Part shown: one piece after another, positions 1-6,083 of the stretch
How positions within the stretch are numbered: the stretch's first letter is position 1
Layout of the letters: every line of letters starts with the position of its first letter
Made by a program: the position numbers and the translations under genes
NCBI GenBank assembly: GCA_030528965.1
Contig: JAUMXS010000041.1
Coordinates: forward strand, 1 to 11,334
Length of the DNA: 11,334 nucleotides
Direction: 5' to 3'
Origin: Eubacteriales bacterium
Lineage (GTDB): Bacteria; Bacillota; Clostridia; Oscillospirales; Oscillospiraceae
The notes under the pieces: generated by a model
What the model saw: the letters and a program-made list of their open reading frames with translations, nothing else
Database searches by the model: none
What the model was told of the DNA's origin: nothing

Positions 1-22
1 TTAATTGGATCGATATGGCGCG

Positions 23-400
23 TCAGCCTCCGACAACAGCAATACACTCGATCTCAACGAGCGCGGAGAGAGGGAGCGCGGCGACCTGCACGCAGCTGCG
101 GGCAGGAAGCGCATCGGTAAAATACTGAGCATAAACAGAGTTTACGATTTGGAAATCGTTCAGGTCCTTCAGGAAAACGGTCGTCTTGACGACATCGTTA
201 TAGCCGAGACCGGCTTCCTGCAGAATAGCGCCGAGGTTTTTGAGGGCGGTGTGCGTCTGGGCAACGATGCCTTCGGCGAGCTTCCCGCTTGCCGTGTTAA
301 TTCCTATCTGACCGGAAGTAAACACGAAATCACCGACCCTTCGTGCCTGAGAGTAAGGGCCAAGGGCAGCAGGGGCATTATCCGTATGAATGGCTTGCAT
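23..400 (-). CDS. ridA: RidA family enamine/imine deaminase
   Basis: A 125-residue protein of the YjgF/YER057c/UK114 (RidA) family. RidA proteins are cytosolic trimers that hydrolyse reactive enamine/imine intermediates such as 2-aminoacrylate, made by PLP-dependent lyases, to keto acids and ammonia. Seen in the sequence: the family opening APAALGPYSQA, the FTSGQIG strand, the central TTVFLKDLNDF segment, and the C-terminal PARSCVQVAALP with the arginine that binds the substrate carboxylate, then VEIECIA. The length fits the usual ~125-130. Three ATGs lie close together (415, 406, 400). I choose 400 because GGAGAAG sits 6 nt upstream of it and the product then begins like other RidA proteins. 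The stop of the M20 hydrolase is 38 nt upstream, so co-transcription is likely. RidA beside a YgeY-like hydrolase suggests a pathway with an imine intermediate, which is inference. Confidence 0.93.
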   Translation of the reverse strand: MQAIHTDNAPAALGPYSQARRVGDFVFTSGQIGINTASGKLAEGIVAQTHTALKNLGAILQEAGLGYNDVVKTTVFLKDLNDFQIVNSVYAQYFTDALPARSCVQVAALPLSALVEIECIAVVGG

Positions 401-438
401 GTTCATCTTCTCCATTTATCGTGTTCCGGCGCGTATGC

Positions 439-1743
439 TCAGGGACAGTAACAGCCGGGCAGTGCCGCATAAACGGCAGCACAGGTGACGAGATCCTGTT
501 TCCATGTCTTCTCATTGGGCGCATGAGCCTGCGCTTCGGCACCGGGACCAAAGCCGATGCAGGGGATCCCGTTGCGGCCCATGATGGTGACGCCGTTAGT
601 GGAGAAGGTCCACTTATCTGTCAGCGGGCGGGCCTGACGCATGGAGAGGGTCTCGGGAGCGCCGATACGCTGGGTACCGTAAAGTCCGTGGTATGCTTCC
701 TCGAGCGCACGGGTGACAGGGTGATCTTCGGGAATGACCCAGGTGGGGAAGTAGCACTCAATGGGATATACACAGCCGGTCCAGGACGGACGCTGGTATT
801 CGTACATGGAGACGACCACGTCATCGCCGTACTTTTTGACGGCAGGAAGTGCGCGAATCTCGTCCAGACAGCTTTCCCAGGTCTCACCGGCAGTCATACG
901 TCGGTCAAGAGACACGGCGCAGGAGTCGGCAACGGCGCAGCGGCTGGGAGATGTGAAGAATACTTCGGAGACCGTGACGGTGCCGCGGCCGAGGAAACGT
1001 GCCTCGCGCCATTCGGGGTTATGTTCTTCTTCAAGCATACGGACAAGTCCGGGGATGGGAGCGTCGGTGGGATTCTCATTGAGAGAGCGGATGTCCTGAA
1101 GAATATCCGCCATCTTATAAATAGCGTTGTCGCCGCGTTCGGGGGCGGAACCGTGGCAGGAAATGCCTTTGACGTCTACGCGGATCTCCATACGGCCGCG
1201 CTGACCGCGATAGATGCCGCCGTCGGTGGGCTCAGTGGAGACAACAAAAGCAGGACGTAGACCGTCTTCACGAATGATGTACTGCCAGCAAAGTCCGTCG
1301 CAGTCCTCTTCCTGTACTGTTCCGGCAACGAGTACCCGATATTTTTCGTTCAGCATGCCAAGGTCACGCAGGATGCGTGCACCGTATACGGCGGAGACGA
1401 TACCGCCCAGCTGGTCGGAAGTACCGCGGCCCCCGATCTCCACGTCGGTTTCATAACCTTCGTAGGGATCGAATTGCCAGTTGGCGCGATTGCCGATGCC
1501 GACGGTGTCGATATGCGCATCGAATCCGATCAGCGTTTCGCCGGAACCCATGATGCCGAGAATGTTGCCCATGGGATCAATACGGACTTCATCAAAGCCC
1601 AGTTTCTTCATTTCCGCTACAATGCGGCGCACATGTCCTTCTTCGCCGCAGCTTTCACCGGGAATTGCGACAAGTTCACGCAGAAAACGCGTCATGTCTG
1701 CCTGATATCCCTCAGCGGCCTGACGAATTTTTTCGAAATTCAT
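439..1743 (-). CDS. YgeY-like M20 family metallohydrolase
   Basis: A 434-residue zinc-dependent hydrolase of the M20 (ArgE/DapE/CPG2) family, closest by eye to YgeY, the 'selenium metabolism-linked' hydrolase subgroup (~400 residues in E. coli). Metal and catalytic elements in order: FDAHIDT (H77, D79), [10 protein letters not shown] (D110 as bridging aspartate), QEED (E145/E146 as base and ligand), STEPT (E171), [14 protein letters not shown] (H197, dimerisation-domain histidine), and H407 in AQAHAPNE near the C-terminus. All expected ligands are present, so it should be active. YgeY genes are known from anaerobic purine/uric-acid and related nitrogen-catabolism clusters; its exact substrate here is unknown. 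ATG 1743 has GGGAGG at 1751-1756, 7 nt upstream. It lies 77 nt after the amidohydrolase stop and 38 nt before ridA. It could instead be a general peptidase or deacetylase of the same fold. Confidence 0.88.
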   Translation of the reverse strand: MNFEKIRQAAEGYQADMTRFLRELVAIPGESCGEEGHVRRIVAEMKKLGFDEVRIDPMGNILGIMGSGETLIGFDAHIDTVGIGNRANWQFDPYEGYETDVEIGGRGTSDQLGGIVSAVYGARILRDLGMLNEKYRVLVAGTVQEEDCDGLCWQYIIREDGLRPAFVVSTEPTDGGIYRGQRGRMEIRVDVKGISCHGSAPERGDNAIYKMADILQDIRSLNENPTDAPIPGLVRMLEEEHNPEWREARFLGRGTVTVSEVFFTSPSRCAVADSCAVSLDRRMTAGETWESCLDEIRALPAVKKYGDDVVVSMYEYQRPSWTGCVYPIECYFPTWVIPEDHPVTRALEEAYHGLYGTQRIGAPETLSMRQARPLTDKWTFSTNGVTIMGRNGIPCIGFGPGAEAQAHAPNEKTWKQDLVTCAAVYAALPGCYCP

Positions 1744-1780
1744 AATTATTCCTCCCGGATAAGTTTTGAGTTTATTTGCT

Positions 1781-1806
1781 GTCCCGATAAGGCACAGTGT
1801 CGGGAC
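1781..1806 (-). other. Intercistronic hairpin ahead of the M20 gene
   Basis: A perfect 7-bp inverted repeat GTCCCGA / TCGGGAC (1781-1787 and 1800-1806, 12-nt loop) lies in the 77-nt gap between the amidohydrolase stop and the M20 start. On the minus strand it is followed by AGCAAATAAA, not a T-tract, so a normal intrinsic terminator is unlikely. It may be an RNA stability or processing element, or an operator dyad. This is a modest structure and could be chance. Confidence 0.35.
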
Positions 1807-1820
1807 GAAATTTCAATACC

Positions 1821-2663
1821 TTAAAGATCTAAAAGCCTGCGGCCATTTTCACCCAGAATATTCCGCTTTTCCGTTTCGGAGAGAGGAAGAGCGAGAAAAT
1901 CCTCCAGACTCTGTTTCTGATCATACCAGGGACTGTCCGTTCCGAACAGGACCCGCTCACTGCCGAAGGTATGCACCAGAGAGCAGAAAGATTCTGCACT
2001 CAGAAGTTTGAGTTCTTCCTCGGAAAACTGTTCCCCATCAAGTGGTGTAAAGGTTCCCAGCGAAAATGCCGTATCGATATAAACGCCGGCTTCCGTCAGT
2101 GCTTCCGCTTCCTCGCCCCAGCAACGCCAGCCGCCCATATGTGCCATGACGAGTTTTATGGGGCCAACCAGACGGAGAACTTTCAGCGTCATGGACGGAG
2201 AGCAGCGGATAACGCCGGGGAAAGCGAGATCGTATCCCGAATGCATAACAACAATAAGGCCGAGTTTGCCGGCCAGATCCAGGATCCGGAGATAACGAAT
2301 ATCGTCAATGTCCGTATTTTGGTATACCGGATGGATCTTGATTCCCTTCAGTCCCGCTTCCGCGATGCGGTTTAGCTCCTCATGCCAATATGGTGTGTCC
2401 GGATGAATGCATCCAAAATAGATGAGACCGTCTTTTCCTGTCTTTTGGATGGAAACATCGTTCATGGAACGAACCTTTTCCGGGTTGGTAGCAACAGGAA
2501 GAACAACAGACCGGCCGATTCCGGCTTTCTGCATGGAGTTGTACAGCGCGGATGCTGTGCCGTCGGTGAAAGCCTGCGACCTGCAGGCCTCCTGTAGCTT
2601 CCGTATGGCAGTAGGGGCGATCCTGGAGGGGAAGGTATGGGTATGAAAATCAATTATCGTCAT
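1821..2663 (-). CDS. Amidohydrolase-2 family metal-dependent hydrolase
   Basis: A 280-residue TIM-barrel metal hydrolase of the amidohydrolase superfamily, Amidohydro_2 branch (hydrolases and decarboxylases acting on small carboxylates, lactones or amides). Seen: HTH metal-binding motif at H7/H9, GIKIHP (K109, H111) on the central strand, VVMHSG (H141), MAHMGGW (H175), and FGTDSPW (D243, the catalytic aspartate). The length is typical for a single-domain member. The frame is open to 2993, but that stretch overlaps rsmI and is not family-like. ATG 2663 gives the expected MTIIDFHTH start and has AGGGAG about 10 nt upstream. It begins 25 nt after the rsmI stop and precedes the M20 hydrolase, so it sits in the same operon. 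The substrate cannot be named. Confidence 0.85.
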   Translation of the reverse strand: MTIIDFHTHTFPSRIAPTAIRKLQEACRSQAFTDGTASALYNSMQKAGIGRSVVLPVATNPEKVRSMNDVSIQKTGKDGLIYFGCIHPDTPYWHEELNRIAEAGLKGIKIHPVYQNTDIDDIRYLRILDLAGKLGLIVVMHSGYDLAFPGVIRCSPSMTLKVLRLVGPIKLVMAHMGGWRCWGEEAEALTEAGVYIDTAFSLGTFTPLDGEQFSEEELKLLSAESFCSLVHTFGSERVLFGTDSPWYDQKQSLEDFLALPLSETEKRNILGENGRRLLDL

Positions 2664-2688
2664 TTGCTCATTTCTCCCTGTGGAGTGT

Positions 2689-3525
2689 TTACCGATCCTC
2701 CCGGCCGAGGCTTTGTGAGTACAGAAGATTTTTGGGCAAACCGGTCTCGGCGGCGACGCGGCGGGCGGCTTCCCGGAGTGAAATGCCTTCGCTGCGGTAT
2801 ACGGCCACCAATTCCAGACCATCCTCCAAAGTCGTTTCGGGATCCTGCGTTTCCGGAGCTCCGCGGATGACCAGTACGAATTCACCGCGCGGCGGTTCAT
2901 GTTCATAGTAAGCGAGCGCAGCGGAGAGCGTAGTTCGGCGTACCTCCTCATGGACCTTTGTAAGTTCACGGCAGAGCGCCACATCCCGGTCACCGAGATA
3001 TTTCAGGAGATCGGTCAATGTTTTGATCAGTTTGTGGGGTGCTTCATACAGAACCAGCGTACGGGGCTCGGTTCGCAGTTCGTCGAGACGTGCCCAGCGG
3101 TTCCTGCCGGATACGGCCAGAAAGCCCTCAAAGGCAAAACGCTGTGTGGGAAGACCACTGGCGGCCAGTGCACAGATCAGGGCACAGGGGCCGGGGATGG
3201 TGATTACTTCCACGCCGTTTTCGGCACAGAGCTTTACGAGCTCTTCACCGGGATCGGAGATGGCCGGCATGCCGGCATCGGATACCAAAGCGCCGTTCTC
3301 ACCGGCAAGCAAACGGGGGAGAATACGTTCCGCACTCTCCCTGCGGTTATGTTCATAGTAACTGATAAGCGGTTTATGCAGGTCAAGATGCGAGAGAAGT
3401 TTTCTTGTCACACGGGTGTCTTCGGCAGCGATAAAATCGACCATCGCCAACGTTTCCGCTGTGCGCGGTGAGATGTCGCTGAGATTTCCGATAGGTGTGC
3501 CGACCAGAAACAGTTTTCCGCTCAT
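2689..3525 (-). CDS. rsmI: 16S rRNA (cytidine-1402 2'-O) methyltransferase RsmI
   Basis: A 278-residue SAM-dependent methyltransferase of the tetrapyrrole-methylase fold that 2'-O-methylates C1402 in the decoding centre of 16S rRNA. Seen: N-terminal GTPIGNLSDIS (residues 9-19), AAEDTR (33-38), ISYYEHN (54-60), VSDAGMPAISDPG (81-93), IPGPCA (110-115), and a C-terminal RsmI helical segment with GISLREAARRVA. The length matches the family (~280-290). The start at 3525 is set by GGAGG at 3533-3537, 7 nt upstream, and by an ATGA overlap with the upstream methyltransferase stop. The frame extends to an ATG at 3546, but that one lacks a good RBS. In Bacilli rsmI lies next to yabB and yazA; here yabB and rsmI are coupled without yazA between them. 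Confidence 0.96.
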   Translation of the reverse strand: MSGKLFLVGTPIGNLSDISPRTAETLAMVDFIAAEDTRVTRKLLSHLDLHKPLISYYEHNRRESAERILPRLLAGENGALVSDAGMPAISDPGEELVKLCAENGVEVITIPGPCALICALAASGLPTQRFAFEGFLAVSGRNRWARLDELRTEPRTLVLYEAPHKLIKTLTDLLKYLGDRDVALCRELTKVHEEVRRTTLSAALAYYEHEPPRGEFVLVIRGAPETQDPETTLEDGLELVAVYRSEGISLREAARRVAAETGLPKNLLYSQSLGREDR

Positions 3526-4244
3526 ACAGGATCCTCCATGTGACAAATACGTTTCAGCTCGGGGGAATCACGCCCGTCCGGTCCGCGAAGTACCAGAAGC
3601 GGCAGGCAGACAAGACTGCCCGGCCGTGCATTTCGGCAGGCTTCGACGAGCACCAGACCGGGTTTTGCTTCCACCGAGTGAGCTATAAAGCGCATGCGCT
3701 TGGGTTCCAGATGGGCAGACCGCATGGCGCAGATCAAATCGGTCAGCCGATCGGAACGATACACAACAACAAAACGTCCGCCGTTTCGACAGAGACGGGC
3801 GGCTGCCGCACATAGATCGGCAGGCGTCAGACCGTGTTCCTCTCTGGCGGCAGAACGTATAGCATCGGGGGAGGAATAACCTCCGCCCGCAGGAAAGTAA
3901 GGTGGATTGGAAATAACAAGATCATATGCTCCGGAGGGAAGCGTATTCACACATAGACGCAAATCTCCGTGAATAACATGGACGCGGTCTGACAGAGCAT
4001 TATCCGCCATGTTACGACGGCAAAGTGCGGCATTCTCCTCACAGAGTTCCACACCGTCGATCCTCAGCTCCGGGGATCTTGCACAAAGCAGGAGCATGAG
4101 CAAACCTTCGCCGCAGCCCAGATCAATGCAGGACCGCACACCGGCGGTTTCGGCAAAATCAGCCAGCAGCAGCGAATCCGTACAAGGCGGATGCGCACGG
4201 TATCGATAGATCGGACCGTTTGTCCAGAGCTGTGCAGGCTCCAT
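3522..4244 (-). CDS. TrmN6/YabB-like tRNA (adenine-N6) methyltransferase
   Basis: A 240-residue class I SAM-dependent N6-adenine methyltransferase of the YfiC/TrmN6 (YabB) family, expected to modify A37 of tRNA1(Val). Seen: an N-terminal family signature YRYRAHPPCTDSLLLADF (residues 13-30), the SAM-binding motif I DLGCGEG (41-47), acidic motif II DGVELCEENA, and the catalytic NPPY (113-116) followed by the glycine-rich and ARxE-like segment (AAREE) found in this subgroup. ATG 4244 has a GGAG element shortly upstream. The stop overlaps the rsmI start (ATGA), which indicates translational coupling. A TTGACG box at 4299-4304 (minus strand) could be a -35 element, but I find no convincing -10, so the promoter is unresolved. 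YabB beside RsmI is a recurring Firmicutes arrangement, which supports an RNA target. Confidence 0.88.
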   Translation of the reverse strand: MEPAQLWTNGPIYRYRAHPPCTDSLLLADFAETAGVRSCIDLGCGEGLLMLLLCARSPELRIDGVELCEENAALCRRNMADNALSDRVHVIHGDLRLCVNTLPSGAYDLVISNPPYFPAGGGYSSPDAIRSAAREEHGLTPADLCAAAARLCRNGGRFVVVYRSDRLTDLICAMRSAHLEPKRMRFIAHSVEAKPGLVLVEACRNARPGSLVCLPLLVLRGPDGRDSPELKRICHMEDPV

Positions 4245-4322
4245 GATCGCTCCTCAACTTTCCCCAGAAAAAAGTAAGGCGGAAACCAAAGCGGTTGCCG
4301 TCAATAGTATCTGTAAAGGAAA

Positions 4323-4354
4323 GAAGGGAGGACCTCCCAAGATGCCCTCCCTTC
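4323..4354 (-). terminator. Probable terminator of the ferredoxin gene
   Basis: Downstream of the ferredoxin stop, a 9-bp perfect stem pairs GAAGGGAGG (4323-4331) with CCTCCCTTC (4346-4354) across a 14-nt loop. Read on the minus strand it is followed by TTTCCTTT, a broken T-tract. An alternative short hairpin (4326-4338, GGGAG/CTCCC) can form inside it. Transcription of the ferredoxin may stop here, or partly read through into the methyltransferase gene. Confidence 0.55.
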
Positions 4355-4369
4355 CTTACGGATTTTCGA

Positions 4370-4540
4370 TTACTCTTCGACGATGGCGCCAACAGGGCAC
4401 TCGCCAGCGCAGGAGCCGCAGCCCAGGCAAGAATCCGCATCGATGACGTAATGATCGTCGCCTTCCTTGATAGCCTCAACCGGGCAAGCGCCGGCGCAGG
4501 TGCCGCAGGAGATGCAATCGTCACTGATCTTATAAGCCAT
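4370..4540 (-). CDS. Small 2[4Fe-4S] ferredoxin
   Basis: A 56-residue clostridial-type ferredoxin, a soluble low-potential one-electron carrier for anaerobic redox enzymes. It has two full cluster motifs: C9-x2-C12-x2-C15-x3-C19-P and C38-x2-C41-x2-C44-x3-C48-P, each followed by V-x-A-I, giving the usual pseudo-twofold repeat. It is very acidic and of the standard length. ATG 4540 is preceded by CGGAGGT (4549-4555), 8 nt away. The frame continues upstream to 4801, but that part would run through the promoter and has no ferredoxin likeness. It has its own promoter and a likely terminator, so it appears monocistronic. Confidence 0.96.
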   Translation of the reverse strand: MAYKISDDCISCGTCAGACPVEAIKEGDDHYVIDADSCLGCGSCAGECPVGAIVEE

Positions 4541-4591
4541 TACAGAATACCTCCGTTCAAAATTACCCTTCCGGGCATTATGTACGGAAAC

Positions 4592-4619
4592 ATTGTAACA
4601 CAGAACAGGTAAAATGCAA
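4592..4619 (-). promoter_or_regulatory. Sigma-A-type promoter of the ferredoxin gene
   Basis: On the minus strand, TTGCAT (4614-4619) and an extended -10 TGTTACAAT (4592-4600, core TACAAT at 4592-4597) are separated by 16 nt. It lies about 50 nt upstream of the ferredoxin start codon. The -10 is strong and the -35 weak, which is consistent with an extended -10 promoter. Confidence 0.6.
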
Positions 4620-4637
4620 CCGGGTTTTCTCGCCAGT

Positions 4638-4665
4638 TTGGAAATTTTTTTCCAATATTCGCGAA
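4638..4665. other. AT-rich dyads upstream of the ferredoxin promoter
   Basis: A perfect dyad TTGGAAA-TTTT-TTTCCAA (4638-4655) is followed three bases on by the palindrome TTCGCGAA (4658-4665). They lie about 20-45 nt upstream of the ferredoxin -35 box and far upstream of the ctsR promoter. They could be a repressor or activator site or an AT-rich UP-like element. No known consensus is recognised. Confidence 0.35.
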
Positions 4666-4728
4666 AAACAACGATAATTTGAGAAAATGAAAGCCCGACG
4701 AAGCTCCTTGAAGTTATTCGATCGCGAA

Positions 4729-4745
4729 GGTCAGATAAGGTCAAA
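4729..4745 (+). promoter_or_regulatory. CtsR operator 1
   Basis: Tandem heptads GGTCAGA-TAA-GGTCAAA match the known CtsR operator (direct heptad repeat of the form RGTCAAA with a 3-nt spacer). The site ends 9 nt upstream of the ctsR -35 box. A site upstream of -35 is less common than one overlapping the promoter, and could aid cooperative or looped repression together with operator 2. Confidence 0.8.
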
Positions 4746-4754
4746 ATATTACGC

Positions 4755-4783
4755 TTGAAAAACTGACCATTCCTGACTAATAT
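4755..4783 (+). promoter_or_regulatory. Sigma-A promoter of the ctsR operon
   Basis: TTGAAA (4755-4760) and TAATAT (4778-4783) are spaced by 17 nt, with transcription expected to start near 4790. It lies between two CtsR operators, which agrees with autoregulation of ctsR-mcsA-clpC. TATAGA at 4781 is a poorer alternative -10. Confidence 0.65.
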
Positions 4784-4795
4784 AGAATCATCAAA

Positions 4796-4818
4796 GGTCA
4801 AGATTCGTCAAAGTCAAA
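4796..4818 (+). promoter_or_regulatory. CtsR operator 2 with an extra half-site
   Basis: GGTCAAG-ATT-CGTCAAA (4796-4812) is a heptad direct repeat with the 3-nt CtsR spacing, and it runs directly into a further GTCAAA (4813-4818). It covers the region just after the expected transcription start and ends 14 nt before the ctsR RBS. Bound CtsR here would block transcript initiation or clearance. Confidence 0.78.
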
Positions 4819-4843
4819 CTTGGGAATGCGATGAGGTGAAGAT

Positions 4844-5305
4844 ATGGCAACCAGTGATTTGATTGCACGCTTTATTCAGGAGGCGCTGGATGCTGCAGAT
4901 GGCATCGCAGAGCTGCAGAGGTCAACTCTGGCAGATCGGTTTCATTGTGTTCCGAGCCAGATAAACTATGTTATATCCACGCGGTTTTCACCGGAGCATG
5001 GCTATTTGGTCGAATCCCGGCGGGGCGGCGGAGGATATATCCGGATCTCAAGGGTCCGGAGCGTTCCGGAGCAGCTCATCATGCATACGATCAATGCAGC
5101 GGGGAGCGATTTGGATCTTCAGACGGCTGCGGCTTTCATATCCAATGCTGTGGAATCGGGTGCACTGGATACACAGAGTGCCGGATTGATCCTGGCAGCG
5201 ATCGGGAACCAGGCACTTCGCCCGCTTCCACCGGAACAGCGCGGTGCTGTACGGGCATCGATCCTTAAGCAGATGCTGTTGGAAACTCTTTCGGAGAATT
5301 ATTGA
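4844..5305 (+). CDS. ctsR: Heat-shock transcriptional repressor CtsR
   Basis: A 153-residue winged-helix repressor of class III heat-shock (clp) genes. It binds the heptad repeats found upstream and releases DNA on heat or protein stress. Seen: the near-invariant DNA-binding segment FHCVPSQINYVISTRF (33-48), GYLVESRR (53-60) and the glycine-rich wing GGGGYIRI (61-68), which acts as the thermosensor in characterised CtsR. R67 is the wing arginine, the type of residue targeted by McsB in Bacillus and Geobacillus. The helical C-terminal dimerisation domain (about 72-150) is present with family-like LPPEQRGAVRASILKQML. The length is normal. ATG 4844 follows GAGGTGA (4833-4839). It is first in the operon, with mcsA 53 nt downstream. 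Confidence 0.97.
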   Translation: MATSDLIARFIQEALDAADGIAELQRSTLADRFHCVPSQINYVISTRFSPEHGYLVESRRGGGGYIRISRVRSVPEQLIMHTINAAGSDLDLQTAAAFISNAVESGALDTQSAGLILAAIGNQALRPLPPEQRGAVRASILKQMLLETLSENY

Positions 5306-5358
5306 CCGATCGTAATTGTTAAACCTTAAATCGAAAAATATGAAAGGAGATTCTTAAT

Positions 5359-5856
5359 ATGAAGTGTGAAAAGTGTGGCAACGAGGCTAATTTCTTCTAT
5401 CAGGTAAGTGTGAACGGACAAAAAGCTGAAGTTCATCTGTGCACGGAGTGTGCCCAAAAGGCCGGACTGCTCCAGCCGGTGAATACAAATGCCAGACCAG
5501 GCTTTGGCGGCTTCTTTGATGATCCTTTTGACTGGTTCGATGATTTCTGGAGAACTTCCGACCGTTTCTTCGGACGCAGCTTCTTCCCCAGCTTTGGTTT
5601 GGGTCGTGGATTGACCACTCTGATGCCGGTACTGCCGCGGATCGAGTTCAAACTGGAGAACAAAGAGGAAAAACCGGAAGAAACGAAGGCTGAGGCCGAA
5701 ACTGAAACCGGCACGGAGGTCGAGGTCGATCCGGAACTGAAGACCCGTCGTGAGCTTCAGGCACTCAAGAATCAGCTTGAGGAAGCGGTAAAAGCCGAAG
5801 ACTTCGAACAGGCTATTACTCTCCGTGATCAGATCCGTGAGATGGAAGGGAAGTAA
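5359..5856 (+). CDS. mcsA: McsA-like zinc-finger and UVR-domain protein (short variant)
   Basis: A 165-residue McsA homologue. In Bacillus, McsA binds zinc, activates the arginine kinase McsB and modulates CtsR and ClpC. Seen: an N-terminal zinc site C3-x2-C6 ... C28-x2-C31 with the family context MKCEKCGNEA and VHLCTECA, a long middle segment rich in F, W, D and R (48-80, with FDDPFDWFDDFW), a Glu/Lys/Thr-rich acidic stretch (100-126), and a C-terminal UVR motif (128-162, LKNQLEEAVKAEDFEQA). The Bacillus protein has a second CxxC pair in its middle; this one has none, and the aromatic linker occupies that place. AAAGGAG (5343-5349) precedes ATG 5359. It follows ctsR by 53 nt. With mcsB missing from the locus, its partner is more likely ClpC or CtsR directly, which is inference. 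Confidence 0.88.
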   Translation: MKCEKCGNEANFFYQVSVNGQKAEVHLCTECAQKAGLLQPVNTNARPGFGGFFDDPFDWFDDFWRTSDRFFGRSFFPSFGLGRGLTTLMPVLPRIEFKLENKEEKPEETKAEAETETGTEVEVDPELKTRRELQALKNQLEEAVKAEDFEQAITLRDQIREMEGK

Positions 5857-5868
5857 AAAAACGTTTTC

Positions 5869-5883
5869 CCCTCCCGCGGAGGG
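5869..5883. other. Short GC hairpin just after mcsA
   Basis: CCCTCC (5869-5874), loop CGC, GGAGGG (5878-5883), with outer CGTT/AACG pairing across a bulge (5862-5865, 5884-5887). It starts within 15 nt of the mcsA stop. In the plus direction no T-tract follows, so termination would be weak. On the minus strand it is followed by seven T, but no minus-strand gene is upstream. It may protect the ctsR-mcsA transcript end. Confidence 0.45.
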
Positions 5884-5911
5884 AACGAAACTCTGAATAC
5901 CCGGCGTATGG

Positions 5912-5946
5912 ATTCCGGGGTCCGCGGGAAACGCGGACCCCGGAAT
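5912..5946 (+). terminator. Very stable hairpin between mcsA and clpC
   Basis: A perfect 15-bp stem (5912-5926 with 5932-5946; arms ATTCCGGGGTCCGCG and CGCGGACCCCGGAAT) closes a 5-nt GGAAA loop. It can extend by a G-T and a G-C pair. No T-run follows, so this is not a textbook intrinsic terminator. It could attenuate read-through into clpC, act as an RNase processing or stability element, or be a small repeated element. The right arm also forms the 12-bp palindrome CCGGAATTCCGG (5940-5951). Confidence 0.6.
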
Positions 5947-5990
5947 TCCGGCCTATAGAAGGAAGATATTTCAGAAAGGCACTGTTTGGT

Positions 5991-6006
5991 ACTACATAAT
6001 ACTACA
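5991..6006. repeat. Direct repeat ACTACA-TAAT-ACTACA upstream of clpC
   Basis: Two identical hexamers, ACTACA at 5991-5996 and 6001-6006, lie exactly 10 nt apart, about one helical turn. On the opposite strand this reads TGTAGT-N4-TGTAGT. Spacing of this kind is typical of response-regulator sites, but I cannot assign a regulator. The site lies about 80 nt before the clpC start. Confidence 0.35.
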
Positions 6007-6083
6007 GATGCTGACAGGTGGGTAAGATTACAATGATTTCAGATTGATTGGGAAGACACGGACAGAAAAGGGGTTGATTTCAC

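Larger units (their letters stand above)
4541..4843. other. Divergent intergenic region, ferredoxin to ctsR
   Basis: This 303-nt region separates the leftward ferredoxin from the rightward ctsR operon. It holds the ferredoxin RBS and promoter, the two dyads at 4638-4665, the first CtsR operator, the ctsR promoter, the second CtsR operator and the ctsR RBS. I see no coding sequence in it. Only about 4666-4728 remains without an assigned element. Confidence 0.7.

Noticed and set aside
343..1260. Long plus-strand open frame of 305 codons
   Set aside because: It is antisense to the M20 hydrolase and ridA, has no RBS and low-complexity composition, while the minus-strand frame carries all M20 motifs.
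1788..1816. Internal promoter for the M20 gene (TTGAAA on the minus strand)
   Set aside because: The -35-like box is good, but no acceptable -10 stands at 16-19 nt.
2664..2993. N-terminal extension of the amidohydrolase frame
   Set aside because: It overlaps rsmI, is rich in R, S and P, shows no family likeness, and ATG 2663 has both the right start motif and an RBS.
4541..4801. N-terminal extension of the ferredoxin frame
   Set aside because: It would cover the promoter and RBS and adds 87 residues without ferredoxin features.
5856..5887. Minus-strand intrinsic terminator (hairpin plus seven T)
   Set aside because: The shape is good, but no minus-strand gene lies upstream of it; it is recorded as a plain hairpin instead.
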